Assembly (NCBI RefSeq): GCF_029784135.1
Contig: NC_073746.1
Location: forward strand, 96,374,515-96,438,514
Direction of reading: 5' to 3'
Length of the DNA stretch: 64,000 bases
Source of the DNA: Toxorhynchites rutilus septentrionalis
Lineage: Eukaryota > Arthropoda > Insecta > Diptera > Culicidae
Position numbers and translations under genes: made by a program
In this document: positions 33,200 to 44,876 of the stretch, in pieces
Position numbering within the stretch: the stretch's first letter is position 1
Layout: every line of letters starts with the position of its first letter
Notes under the pieces: model-generated
What the model was told of the DNA's origin: nothing
The model's input: only the letters and a program-made list of their open reading frames with translations
The model's database searches: none

Positions 33200-33448
33200 G
33201 GTAAATATTCCCCTTCGTTCTTCTTCTTTTCCTTTGTTCACGGAGACGTTACATCTTATGATTTCCCCTTCGTTGCTCGTCGATAAGTTGCTCGTTATTG
33301 ACAGCTCTGTTCGGGAAAGCACACAAATGGACAAAACAAATGTATGAGGAAATGGGAATGCTTCCAATTTTCATCAATTTAAACCATACACCGACTATGG
33401 GATTGTAATGTATGGCATATAAAACAATAATTTAACGTCATTAACGTT
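33200..33448. other. Short spacer, no recognised feature
   Basis: No feature recognised before the retroelement begins at 33449. Confidence 0.3.
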
Positions 33449-34868
33449 GTGGTTGTACTATGGCCTGATCGGAACCCAGATTTAAATTCACTGAGTAAAC
33501 TCTTCTAATTTACTCAGTGAATTTCAATCTGGTTTCCGATCAGGCCATAGTACAACCACAGCTCTTCTCAAAGTACATGATGATATTAGTAGAACAGTTG
33601 ATAATAAAGGTGTCGCAATTCTTTTACTAGTAAATTTTTCTAAAGCATTTGACCGCGTGTCACACAACAAGTTATTGATAAAGTTGTCCGAGCAGTTCTG
33701 TTTTTCGAGTAATTCGGTTCGTCTTGTTCAATCGCACTTATCTAACAGATCTCAAATTATTTCGATAAATGAAGAAAAATCTAATTCTGTGAATATAGTA
33801 TCTGGGGTGCCTCATGGCTCCATTCTAGGCCCTTTACTATTTTCACTATTTATAAATGATCTTACAACTATTTTGAAGCGTGCCAAATTCATATGTTTGC
33901 TGACGATGTCCAAATATATCTATGCTCTACTAATCTGTCTATTGAAGTGATGGTTAACATTCTAAATGATGATTTAAGAAGAGTTCACATTTAGTCTTGT
34001 CGAAACCTTCTTCCTGTTAACATTGAGAAAACTAAGGCGATGCTCATATCTCGAAATCGAAGTCGTTTGCCATTTCCGCATATTCTCCTTGGTCGGAATG
34101 TAATCGAATATGTTGACCATTGTACCAATCTTGGTTTTATTATTACATCTGATCTTGATCCTGATAGACATGTATACTGTATGTGTTCAAAAATATACAA
34201 CGTACTTCGACATCTTTGGCTAACATCGAACATGATGAGAACTGAAGTCAAATTAAATCTTTTCAAATCGCTAGTATTACCTCATTTCTTATATGGCGCA
34301 GAGTTTATACTGAATGTTTCAGTCACAGCTTTAGATTGATTGCGATTTGCTTTAAATTGTTGTGTCAGGTACGTTTTCAACCTTAATAGATATTCCAGAG
34401 TCAGCCACCTACAAAAGCAATTACTGGGATGTCCATTCAATGAATTTTTGAGATTGCGTGCATGCTTAATAATTTTGAAGATACTTAACTATTCATCTCC
34501 TCGATATCTAAAACAAAAATTGCAAAATTTCAGAAGTTCTAGAATGAGAAATTTCATAAGCCCTCAGTTCAACACGTCGCATTATGGCAACACTCTGTTT
34601 GTCAGGGGCATAACTTATTGGAATCTCCTTCCTAATTTCGTAAAAAACAATTATTCAATCAGTGGATTTCGGCGAGATAGCATGGCTTTGCTTAATGGGG
34701 AAAATCAGCAACTATAAAAAAAATCAAATTAGTAAATAGATAAATTAGAAAAATAGATAATTGATGTGATTAAGGATATGTACTATTGAATTCGAATTAG
34801 TAACTGGTTGCAGCAAATTAAAAGGTTCCACCTTACACTGTAATGATTAATAAAATAAAATAAAATAA
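33449..34868 (+). mobile_element. 5'-truncated non-LTR retrotransposon with foldback start
   Basis: Starts with a 51-bp inverted duplication (33449-33499 and 33509-33559, 9-nt loop, 49 of 51 positions matching). It continues as RT coding sequence and ends with an AATAAAATAAAATAAAATA tail near 34850-34868. The upstream ORF1, endonuclease and RT N-terminus are missing. Confidence 0.85.
33512..34717 (+). pseudogene. Reverse transcriptase C-terminal part (Jockey/CR1-like)
   Basis: RT motifs in order: SGFRSGHSTTTALL, ILLLVNFSKAFDRVSHNKLL (normally VDFSKAFD, so the first catalytic Asp is Asn), VSGVPHGSILGPLLFSLFIN (PQGS is PHGS), MFADDVQIY after a frameshift near 33890, NIEKTKAMLI and LGFIITSDL. 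After a stop at 34337-34339 a C-terminal domain (FALNCCVRYVF, RGITYWNLLPNFVKN) runs to 34717. Two altered RT residues, a frameshift and a stop show a dead copy. Confidence 0.85.
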
Positions 34869-34963
34869 CTTTATTTCATAAAAACGTGACCTGTTTTCTG
34901 ATTTGGCACCCTTAATGAAAGACGTAGTTCTACATCAAAAAAATCATGGGATCAATTTACTTT

Positions 34964-35323
34964 GGGCCTGATTCTCGAATGCACTTCACTTCACATTGAA
35001 CTACGTTTTACGAGTTAGTGAAGTGTCGAAGATAATAATGAGTTTTCAGGCAGAATGAGCACTTTTGAAATAAAAAATCATTAATGAAAATTAACTTCTT
35101 CGTATCAAACTGGTATTCAATGTGAGTGGAAAACTTTGTTTTCTTCATGTAATATAATAATCTCATACAAAAATTTCATCTGAAGATAATTTGATATAAT
35201 GATAAGTTTAGTGGGAAATTAATCTCGTATCCAGATGTCGACACCGTACCGTTGTCATCGCAGATACGTTTCATTCCGTTTCCACCGTGAAGTGTATTCG
35301 AAGTGTATTCGAGAATCAGGCCC
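34964..35323. mobile_element. 360-bp MITE
   Basis: Terminal inverted repeats GGGCCTGATTCTCGAATGCA and the inverse of GGGCCTGATTCTCGAATACA, both followed inside by CACTTC repeats. It is flanked by TTT on each side (34961-34963 and 35324-35326). No coding capacity. The superfamily is not clear; a 3-bp duplication would fit Harbinger-like, though TTT is not its usual site. Confidence 0.75.
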
Positions 35324-35326
35324 TTT

Positions 35327-37262
35327 GTCTAGTTTCATATCGAATAACTATTTTTAATTTATCAGAAAACTTAAACTTGAATTTTTAGCGATTTTTGATT
35401 GTTTTTTACGATGTTATCATTGATAAAATTGTGAGAATCGCGTTCAGATACATAGAATATAATTAATTCAATATTAATATAAAAAAAGAAGCCCCTACAT
35501 CAAAATTATTCTACTTAGGTAGAAAACTTCAGAGCTGAGACTCTTCAATCTATCGCCTCTCGTAATTTCATTAGATGTGTCCGAGAAAAAAAATCACTTC
35601 CTCACCACTGTAGAAATCCACTCCAAAGTGCGAAAAAAGAATAGGCGTCAGCGATTTTCCATTTCCAGAGACTCCGATTCGACTGTTCGTTTCATCAGAA
35701 CCCATCTCATTTGAAGTGGGCGCGCGCGAGTGCGAAAATAAAAGAATAGGCACACCATCACTTGAGCCCACTTCGCGCCACGCTTTTATTGGAAACTGAA
35801 TTTTTCATCTCTCGAAACACGTTGGCGGCAACCACCCATCCCCCCTCCCCCTCAACTGGAATAACATCGAAGGTCGCGGATTTCCATTTCCACGCGCCAT
35901 CACTCGTGCAGTGGAACACGATAGCAGTGAAACAGTGCGAAGTAAAAACCTCTAAATTAAATTATTCATGGAAGAGATTAAAATACAATTTTCGATTTTA
36001 CACGAGCAGACGAAACGAATCAAGGTTTATGTAGCATTCTGGCTGTGGCGGCAGCCAGAGGATGCAAATTGTGCACCAGAAGACAATGCAACAAGGGAAT
36101 ACTTTCCCCGGGGTATGTATCTCTGTATCTCTGATGAAAGTAAATAGTCTACACTTGACTTGTTCGGAATGATTGGAAAGCATTTGTTGGAAATAGAATT
36201 TCCATCCATTAGTTCTAAACAGAACATACATTATTGATGCCCGTTTGTTACACCATCATATATCACAGATGCATTCTTTGTTGCTGCCATTCGAGCAGAT
36301 CAACCAACCGAATGACTGAAAAATGACAAATTACTCTTTTGTGTTTAATTAAAATTCCCAGAGTTCAAAGAGAAAAACAAATTCGTCTGCGTTTTGTCCA
36401 CCAGACGATCCTTCCCCCTTTCCGAATCGCATCGCTTCAAACACAGCAGACATCCACGCCGAACCCCATTTGTCCCCGAAGTTATGAGAACTCTCACTCG
36501 GGTGCTATCGGGGATCCCTTGAACCGTACCATTTAATATGCAATATTTTAAGGCCCCCGCCTGGTTGCGACCGACCCCTTTCCCCCTTTTTATGGTGACG
36601 ATGCAGCGAGTGGTTTTCCATCCTCACCATCATGTTTCTCGTCCGTTTATCCAAATCATCATTTTTCGCAGCGGCTCACCGCCACTTCCTCCCGGTCGAA
36701 TATCATTCCGATGGGGAATATGGAACATATTTTAGCCGTTGTCAGATGCGTCGTATCGGAACAACTCTTTTCTACCCGAAGTACATACTTTCAGCTGTCA
36801 CATTAACAAGAATGCTTTTCGTTTTTGCATCTCTCGCTCCTCGCCGCATCGCATCTCGGGGAGCGGCGGAAAAGCGCTCGTTTGGACCGTCTTTCCACTT
36901 GGAAGAAAAATACAAAGTGTGACAAACTAGCAGAGGATCTCGTGCGGTGGTTAGCGAGGAGAGATGTGGGGTTGATAATTTATGAGCAATAGATGAAATG
37001 TGCATTTCCAAGGGAATCACTTTGTTTTTGGATAAATGTGTCAGCGGAACAAGATGTGTTCGTGTTTTCGTGGGCGGCCAAATTTCAACGTAAGAGAAGG
37101 GGAAACAAATTGTTGGGAAAGCACGCAGATTGGTTAAGCAAACATCAACACACAAAAAAAAACATTATCTCGTTAGTTCGTAGGCTTTATGTATATTTCA
37201 CTATATCTTGGTAGCAAGACGATTTGCTAGAACATAAAACGCCTAGTCCCAAATAACAAGAG
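35327..37262. other. Repeat-poor stretch without recognised gene
   Basis: 35600-37150 is less AT-rich than the surroundings (for example CCCATCCCCCCTCCCCCTCA at about 35837-35856). Overlapping short frames occur on both strands without known domains. It could be host intron or regulatory DNA. I see no firm feature. Confidence 0.3.
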
Positions 37263-38077
37263 ACAATTATTGTATATTGAGCTACAATTTAGATTAGTTG
37301 AATTTTAGAGTGTATTCGAATACCTATCAAATGAGTATATTGTATAGACACTTTAGATAATTTCATTTATACGTGAGTTATGGATACGTCATCATAATCG
37401 ACTCATACTAAGGAAAGCCAATAACATTAGAAGGAAGACTTAATGCATTCTATCCAACACGAATGCAGAAAGCGTGCAACCCAAATCAACATAAACCGAA
37501 GAAAAGACGAATCACCAACAGCAATAAATCCAATAGCGATAAGGACATCAACGACAATGCAGAATTAGAAATAAACATAGACCGTAGATAGAGGAAGCCA
37601 CCACCAACGATATGAGCGGCGGCGATGAGGATAACTGTCATCTATCGCAGCAGCATGGCATGAACACGTTTCTCGCTTGTTTCAAGAATACTAATAAACC
37701 AGTCTTAGGTCAGATGTCTTAGAGTTCACATCATTTTGTCCGAAAGTCCGCATAGGGTCTTTAACTGGCGCAGTCGGTAGTTCCGGTTGTGAACATGTCT
37801 AAGTGTTTTACATAGCATAAAGCGCGTGTTTGAATAACACGACACATATCGGGGGAATACCGATACAACTACGGACACACAAGGATCCAATAGTTCACCT
37901 CTGCCGGAACATGAATCGCACGTAAGTAACTTGTATTTTCCATTAAGTGTTAACCAAATCATCAGTTCAAATCATCAAGCAAAAGGTTTTTTTTAATCTG
38001 ATATAACCTAAAAGTTCGAATTAAAACCTTTATTCGAACATAATTTACGGCTCAAGCGCTAAGAAAATTGACGTAAA

Positions 38078-39706
38078 ATGACGGAATCAATCCAAGAACA
38101 AATAAGGGAAATTATCCTTTTACTAGAAAATCAGCAAAAGCGACTTATGAATTTTGAATTACCATCAGTGAGTAGTCATTACCACAATGCAGTACATAAT
38201 TTTGATAAATTGAGGATCCCTGATCCCATTAGAATGATCCCAAATTTCGCGGGAGAGCCGGAAAGGCTAGTTTCATGGCTTGAGTCGGTCGATAAAAAAA
38301 TTGAGTTTATTAAAACAATAATTAATAATGATCAATTTGTTAATGATGTTATGCCACTTTGGGTTGGCATCATTAGAGACAAAATTATAGATAAAGCTAA
38401 TGACGTACTTGTTAGCAACCATGTTCAATTGGACTGGCCGGCAATTAAATCTGCTTTAGAAGATTCTTTTGGCGACAAAAGAGATCTTTTCACACTTTGT
38501 ACAAGTATCCCTTACTTGAAACAAGGTTCAAAAGATTTAACTTCGTATTATGAAGAGTGCCGAAACTTATTAGCTGATATAAAGGCGAAAATTTTGTTGA
38601 ACGACGAGACAAAAGTATGCGCTGAAGTTCTTATAAAAACATACGAGAGCATGATTACAAATGCTTTCATAGATGGCTTACATGCGAATTTATCGTCATT
38701 AACTCGCATTTATCGACCTGATAGTCTTTTAAAAGCCTACGAAAGTGCTTTAGATCAATACAACACCATACAAAAACGATGTGAAAATTTTCCACAAAGA
38801 ATGGTCCCTTTTACGAAAAATAATTCATTTAGAAAACAATCACAGCAGCAATCATATTTCATGCACAAAAAACCTTTCAGAACAGATCACAAACAAAATC
38901 GACCTTCATTGATTAATACTAATCAGTTAGGTTCTTCGCGATTCATTAATCAAAAACAACCCACAAAAACAAATTATAATCAACGTTCTACCCCCAATTT
39001 CCAACCTTTTCAAAACAATCGAATTCATTACCAAGAAGAGATCCAGAATAGGGAACACGTAGGTAAAGTATCTCCTGACAGTAATGCCATTAACTATAAC
39101 GAGTATTCATTAAATAAATCCGCTATTACTCAAAACACTCCTGAATTAAGGGATAACCTAAATATTCAGTGGGATTCATACCCCAACCACAAATATATTT
39201 CATCTGGCCTCAAACAAAACCATAATTTCTCAAAGCGAAATCTAAAATTTTCAGAGGGATTCAGACCTCTTTCATATGATAAAGAAAACAGTTTTCTCCC
39301 ATATCTGAATATTAAAACACAAAATGGAAATCTAAAATTTCTTGTCGACACTGGCTCTAATAAAAATTATTTTTCACCAGAGCATATTCACCCCACAATG
39401 AAATTTAATTGCGTACCTCATCTAATTAAAAACATTTCCGGATCGCATAATATAGACAAATTTAGTGAGCTCAATATTTTCTTCAACTATAAATCACTAC
39501 CAAGGCAGAAATTTCTTTTATTTCGTTTTCATAAATTTTTTGATGGTCTAATCGGATACGAATCTTTAAAATCATTGGGCGCTATCATCGATACCGTATC
39601 CAACGAGCTACTAATAGGAAGTTTGAGAATTCCTATGAACAGAAAATCTTTTAACGGAACTGAAACGAACTTTCAGATCAATAATATTCATGGCGGAAAA
39701 CACTAA
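38078..39706 (+). CDS. Gag-protease polyprotein of the Ty3/gypsy element
   Basis: Intact 542-codon frame. The first 230 residues are gag-like capsid sequence: a helical start, RIPDPIRMIPNFAGEPERL (the I..F.G.P..L capsid entry seen in gypsy-group Gag), DWPAIKSALEDSFGD and LTSYYEECRNLLADI. Residues about 245-330 are basic and rich in Gln/Asn, probably nucleocapsid-like, without a CCHC knuckle. From about residue 408 comes a retroviral-type aspartic protease: LNIKTQNGNLKFLVDTGSNK with catalytic D-T-G, and DGLIGYESLKSLGAIID near the flap end. It would make particles and cleave Gag but needs reverse transcriptase and integrase from elsewhere. The start ATG lies 311 bp after the 5' LTR. Confidence 0.9.
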   Translation: MTESIQEQIREIILLLENQQKRLMNFELPSVSSHYHNAVHNFDKLRIPDPIRMIPNFAGEPERLVSWLESVDKKIEFIKTIINNDQFVNDVMPLWVGIIRDKIIDKANDVLVSNHVQLDWPAIKSALEDSFGDKRDLFTLCTSIPYLKQGSKDLTSYYEECRNLLADIKAKILLNDETKVCAEVLIKTYESMITNAFIDGLHANLSSLTRIYRPDSLLKAYESALDQYNTIQKRCENFPQRMVPFTKNNSFRKQSQQQSYFMHKKPFRTDHKQNRPSLINTNQLGSSRFINQKQPTKTNYNQRSTPNFQPFQNNRIHYQEEIQNREHVGKVSPDSNAINYNEYSLNKSAITQNTPELRDNLNIQWDSYPNHKYISSGLKQNHNFSKRNLKFSEGFRPLSYDKENSFLPYLNIKTQNGNLKFLVDTGSNKNYFSPEHIHPTMKFNCVPHLIKNISGSHNIDKFSELNIFFNYKSLPRQKFLLFRFHKFFDGLIGYESLKSLGAIIDTVSNELLIGSLRIPMNRKSFNGTETNFQINNIHGGKH

Positions 39707-40218
39707 TATCGAACAAAACACAAAATTCTTATACTGATCACAATGTTCAAATCGATCCAAGCAAAATTAATACGAAAAATGTTTCATTATTCAACCCGAG
39801 TAGTAATCCAGTTATTCTAGTAACTGACTTACACAGCAAAATATATTCAAGCAATCGAACAAATCTCCAAAATAAACATAGGAAAGAGCGAATAAATAGA
39901 ACAGTACATACGGGAATCAATCAAAATCACGCAGAAATTATCGAAAATTTTACTTATACGAAATCCAGAACTCAGAAACCCTCACATAAAAACAACGGAA
40001 GCGATGGAACCGTTGAAAGGTTCCGCTCAACAAGCAACGAAATATCTCGTTGCAACAGACACAAATTCGGAAACTTGACAACTAATGAAATGTTTTTAAA
40101 ATCATCTATATTACATAATAATACAATATTATCTTCCCCAGATTTCAAGCGTCTAGAAGCTCCTTACGATATCAAGGATAGTGAAGAAAAATCATTCAAC
40201 TTGGCAAAATTATTTTGA
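39669..40218 (+). other. Open -1 frame overlapping the end of gag-protease
   Basis: In the -1 frame the sequence is open from just after a TAA at 39666-39668 to TGA 40216-40218, with no ATG at its start. The overlap with the upstream ORF includes GGAAAAC, where a -1 slip on the AAA codon is possible. The product (for example NPSSNPVILVTDLHSKIYSS) has no RT or integrase motif and I do not recognise it. It may be the start of a former pol or of another frame of the parent element. Confidence 0.35.
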
Positions 40219-41666
40219 TATCTAAACGAATGCGATATGAATGTTGTGGTAAAATAAGACAAATCTCAAAGTAAAACAACCATCACAATAAATGCGAACC
40301 GAACACATCTAAAATGTTAAATGAACCAAACATTACTTCTACCATAACAATAATCATATTATTTCCCTTTCCGGGAATTTCTAAAATTCTTTCTGCCCGC
40401 TTCTATCAACTATATCCATACAATCCAATGATTCTAGTAGAAATTCTGGCCTACTAATCATAAAAAAGCCCCAGCGATATAAGTCAATAAAATGTGCCTC
40501 AAAATCGACTAAAAAACTCTTCTAGTACCTTATAAAATAAAAATAGAACGGCAAATTAAAAAAAAAACATTCATGTTTCAATTCACATTCTATTGCCAAA
40601 AAAAGAACAAGATCAAAATCACCGACTTGTATAAGATCATAAACTGAAGAAATAATAAAACATCTAGATAACAATAATTTTAGCGAAATCATAAATAGTC
40701 TAACAGACTGAAAGTAGTCTTCTGAAAAACAATGAGTAAGTTTAAAATTATTCCTATAAGCATGAAACAAAAAGAAGCAGAAAAAGGGCTGATTTTTTTG
40801 CCGAATTTGAATTATTAAATTTGACTGAATTATTTAAATTATTTTCAATTGAGTATTCCTAGAGTCGTACAGCATATCTTCCAAACATATAATTAGTTAA
40901 ACTTCGATTTACCTGACAATTTTTCCCATAAAAAAAACTGAATTTCGTAACAAGTAATGTAAAAAAAATTTTTTCTAACAAATTTAGATCAAATCTATGA
41001 GTTCTCAAATCTAAATCCATCAGCATTTCACGATCATATGGAAATTTTTTGCATTGTATTGATTCTACAATTAGATAGTACGAGTTATTATATATTTTTT
41101 GTTAAACCTATATAAGTGAGAAACACAACACTAAAAGTACCCACCACCACTATCATCATACGAAACCAAATACCTATCGCCACTAAATAATACCGCCACA
41201 TCAACAGAAACAGAATATGCAATATGAATTGGCCACCGGACTTCACCGAGAATAAAAGCTTCCCTAAGTTATTGAGAGCATTGGAAGCAAATACACATTC
41301 ACTAATCTTACGCAATCGACCGAGATTAAAATATTATCAGCTAATTACCATCAAAAGCGCAGCAACTATAAATTACAAATGCTTTTCATCGTATTTCACA
41401 ATCGTTCGATCAATTCCAACGAAAGTTCACCAATACGAAACTCCTCACCACTTCATGTGCTTATAATAGAAATTGAGCATTTTCGATCTGAATCAAGGAA
41501 CGGAAGATCTGATTACAAACAACAGACACTATATAGTAATTCTCACCAGAAAACGCAAATTCCGTATGTACGCATCTTTGAGATCTATATCAAACCAAAC
41601 CAAGCACATCTCGTAACAACAAAATATTATACAGAAACGGGACGTTTCAGACTCAGAGAAGGGAGG
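40219..41666 (+). other. Non-coding 3' part of the gag-protease element
   Basis: A-rich with scattered short frames. No pol or env domain recognised. Ends in the polypurine tract AGAGAAGGGAGG. Confidence 0.5.
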
Positions 41667-42614
41667 AGTTATGGATACGTCATTACAATCGACTCATACT
41701 AAGGAAAGCCAATAACATTAGAAGGAAGACTTAATGCATTCTATCCAACACGAATGCAGAAAGCGTGCAACCCAAATCAACATAAACCGAAGAAAAGATG
41801 AATCACCAACAGCAATAAATCCAATAGCGATAAGGACATCAACGACAATGCAGAATTAGAAATAAACATAGACCGTAGATAGAGGAAGCCACCACCAACG
41901 ATATGAGCGGAGGCGATGAGGATAACTGCAGCAGCATGGCATGAACACGTTTCTCGCTTGTTTCAAGAATACTAATAAACCAGTCTTAGGTCAGATGTCT
42001 TAGAGTTCACACCATTTTGTCCGAAAGCCCGCATAGGGTCTTTAACTCGTGTATTCAGCATTCAGCGGAATAAACATACTGCTGTCAGAGTAGTCCCAAA
42101 CTCCCAAACAAGTTACACGCTTTTTTATCATACTCCGCAGAATTAGATTCAGTATCATTTGTAGTTTCCCTCGGAGTTCCCTCGGTAATGCGGAACACAT
42201 TAGTGGCGACGAGGAGAAACAAGAAACGGTCAGCGACCGTTTGGAAGAAGCAGCGGCAATTTGGTGATCAGTTTTATCCGGGAAAACAAACACGGTAAAA
42301 GTTAACAAAGAATTGTGAGCCAAATAAATTTTTGGTAAGGTATTGTGCGACCATTGTTCAGTGGTGACAAACGCTTTTGTAAACCTATGCGCCATTTGCT
42401 TTTTGCGGACGTTTGTTTCTTTAACAAAGGAATACACTTAACACAACTAAATCTTCTATTTCTAAGAAAGTGCATTTACAGGAAAAGTTTTCTTTGTGCA
42501 AGTCAATAAAAGTGGTTTTTCTTTTGCTGAAAATCGGTTGGTGCTCGCTTTTGGAATCGGGTGAGAGTGGCAATTGGTTTGCTGAGTTGTATCATTTGAT
42601 TTATAGACAACTAA

Positions 42615-43905
42615 AGGCCCATTTATACGTTGCTAGTAGCTGACTTGACAATGAGCAGCTACTGACCCGGTGGACTCGCTTGACAATTGGTTGACTCGCC
42701 TTGTCCGTTCACACAGTGTGAGCTGCTGGCGAGAAACTAGATACTACGGCACGGGTTTACCAGGGATGCCAGGCGACTTTTCAAATGTCCATCAAATAGT
42801 CAGAAACAGCAATCAGGTCCGAATTTGTCAAATGATTGGTCCAAAATCGACTTCTTTATTGGCAGTTTTCATCTTAGGTTTTCAGTTGAATGTATCATCA
42901 CACAATTTTATAGCAAAACAAACGCTGATCGTGTTTAAAAATACATACTTTGTGCTGAATTTCTTTGAACTGAAGGTACTATCCGAAAAAGCAGAAAGAG
43001 AAAAGGATTCGGGCCAGGAATTAGATGCAAAGAAAAGGAGCAACAAATACAATATTGAAGGAACTCTACGATGAGGATCCCCGAGATTACAGAGCAGTGT
43101 TGATAATAACACCTGAACAAGTGAAAAAACTGTTGGATTTAATTGCTCCACGAATACAACGCCAAGATACAGTCATGAGGGATGCTGTACCTGCAAGAGT
43201 TAAATTAGAAATGACATTGATGTGCCTTTGTTTTGGAATATCGTTGGGATTGTTGTCGATATTTTTTAGAATCTCGAAAACATCCATAGCTCAGATAATT
43301 CCGAAAGGATGTGATGTTATAAATGGTAGTCTAAAAGATTTTTTTTTAATTTTATTTATTTTGTGAAATGAAAATGATAGTCGATTTGCAGGTGCAATAA
43401 ATACGCTTCAAAAATTTTAATAATGAATGAAAATGTACTTTTTTAAATCGAATATGTATTCTGTTTCTTAGAACAATACTTTTTTTTGTAAGTTGTGATC
43501 TGATAATGATTCTATATTAGAGATTCTCAAGAAAACTATCTCAAAAAGAAAGCGTGCCCCGCCAGCGTGCAAAACGAAATAACAATTATTTCGTTTAGAA
43601 ACTATGAGGGTTTTATTTGTTTTTCCAATAATTTTGAAGTCTATAAATATCTTCACATATTTTCAAATATCTTAAAAATAGAGACATTTCATTACATTTG
43701 GCATCACTGATTCGAACGCTAAATTCTGTTTTTGACGTTGTGAAGCATGCAAGTGCGAGTAAATTCAAAAAACTTTGAAGTAGCTCGCACGCCGGATCAC
43801 ACATGACAATAACTGGCATGATGTGTTCACACGGTGTGAGTAGCTGCACTGCAGTAACTGACTAGACCGACTCGTATGCTTACTCGCACCGTCTGAACCC
43901 GGCTT
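42615..43905 (+). mobile_element. PIF/Harbinger transposon
   Basis: Ends AGGCCCATTTATACG and the inverse of AGCCGGGTTCAGACG, with TAA on both sides (42612-42614 and 43906-43908). Subterminal GAGTAGCTGC/ACTCGC-like motifs occur at both ends. 1291 bp, shorter than an autonomous element. It lies in the leader of the old LTR element. Confidence 0.82.
43025..43366 (+). pseudogene. Harbinger transposase N-terminal fragment
   Basis: GATNTILKELYDEDPRDYRA, TPEQVKKLLDLIAPRIQRQD, MRDAVPARVKLEMTL and SIFFRISKTSIAQIIP match the N-terminal region of Harbinger (ALP1-like) transposases, including the R.SK.SI....IP helix-turn-helix part. The frame ends at KDFF and the DDE nuclease core is deleted, so the copy is non-autonomous. 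Confidence 0.85.
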
Positions 43906-43954
43906 AAGAGAAGTTCAAAACAGACATTCGTGCATTTTCGAGCAAGCAGCTTAT

Positions 43955-44870
43955 TTTGACTGACTTTTATATTTTGACTTGGAGTTCTATAAATAAGATT
44001 AGTGGTCCCTGCTTGTTAAATTTATCTATTAAAAATGATCCTGTAAAGATGAAGATTGATAGTGGCTCTTCTGTATCAGTGATGATTGAAAATTTGTTTG
44101 TTTCAAAATTCAACATACCCTTGGTGAAAAATTAAAAACACTTAGTTGTAATTTACGGTTCCAGGTAATAGGTTGCTGGGAAAGTTGAAGTTATTGTTGA
44201 ATATAAAGGGAATAAAGTGTAATTGGATGTTTTTAAAAAATTTTTTTGGTGATTCAATACCAATCATTATATTACAGAAAAACAAAATAACGCACTAATT
44301 GCTGGAATAAAATTCAAGTTTTCTGACGTTTTTGTCAAGGATTTTTCTACTCAAATAAACCATTTTGAAGCCGATTTGGTTATGAAAAGGGACATTACAA
44401 TTTTTAAGAAGGCAAATGACGTTCCCTATCTTTTAGGGGAGAAGGTTTTAAATTGTTTAGATAAATTAGGGAAAGATAACGTTGTAATTCCTATTCAAAC
44501 TAGTGATCACCTGTGTTTGTAGTTATCAAGAAAAACAATCGTGAAAGATTAGTAATTGGCTGCAAAGTTTCTTTTAACAAGGTTATTATACCGAATGCCT
44601 ATCCATTGCCAGTTGGAAGTAGCGTGTTTTGTGCGTTGGATTTGTACGTACACACACCTGTCATTGTCTGAACGATCATGACAATTAATGGTGATTAACG
44701 CGATTCAAGGATCCTTTACAACAGACTGCAACAGGACGCTTCTTCTAATGCATATATCTCCCGGCAAGTAATGGATCAGGTATTGCATGACATTAAAAAT
44801 CTTGTTGCTGCTTGTGATGCTTGTGCAAGTATGGCAATTGTTCCAAGACAAAGCATTTCTTCAAAATGGG
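43955..44870 (+). pseudogene. Pol scraps of the old Ty3/gypsy element (protease, RT start, integrase zinc finger)
   Basis: In order: CLLNLSIKNDPVKMKIDSGS with SSVSVM (protease, D-S-G), then FSDVFVKDF, VPYLLGEKVLNCLDKLGK, VVIPIQTSDH, VFVVIKKNNRERLVIGCK and NKVIIPNAYPLP (RT N-terminus, usually ..TPIVVVKK..R.C.DY...N). Next comes a jump to VLHDIKNLVAACDACASMAI (integrase H2C2-like Cys pair). The catalytic RT core is deleted. Stops and shifts separate the pieces. The DD37E element interrupts right after SSKWVP. Confidence 0.75.
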
Positions 44871-44876
44871 TCCCTA

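Larger units (their letters stand above)
37376..42047 (+). mobile_element. 4.67-kb gag-protease-only Ty3/gypsy element with two LTRs
   Basis: 5' LTR 37376-37766 (391 bp) and 3' LTR 41667-42047 (381 bp), bounded by AGTTA...TAACT as in gypsy/17.6-group elements, with CGTG on both sides (37372-37375 and 42048-42051). The LTRs differ by about six substitutions and one 10-bp gap. A primer-binding site TGGCGCAGTCGGTAG begins at the end of the 5' LTR, and a polypurine tract AGAGAAGGGAGG ends at 41666. No RT, RNase H or integrase motif was found. It sits within the 5' LTR of the older element. Confidence 0.93.

Noticed and set aside
36772..37155. 127-codon minus-strand frame as a gene
   Set aside because: No recognisable domain, and it overlaps similar-sized frames on the other strand. 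Probably a composition effect.
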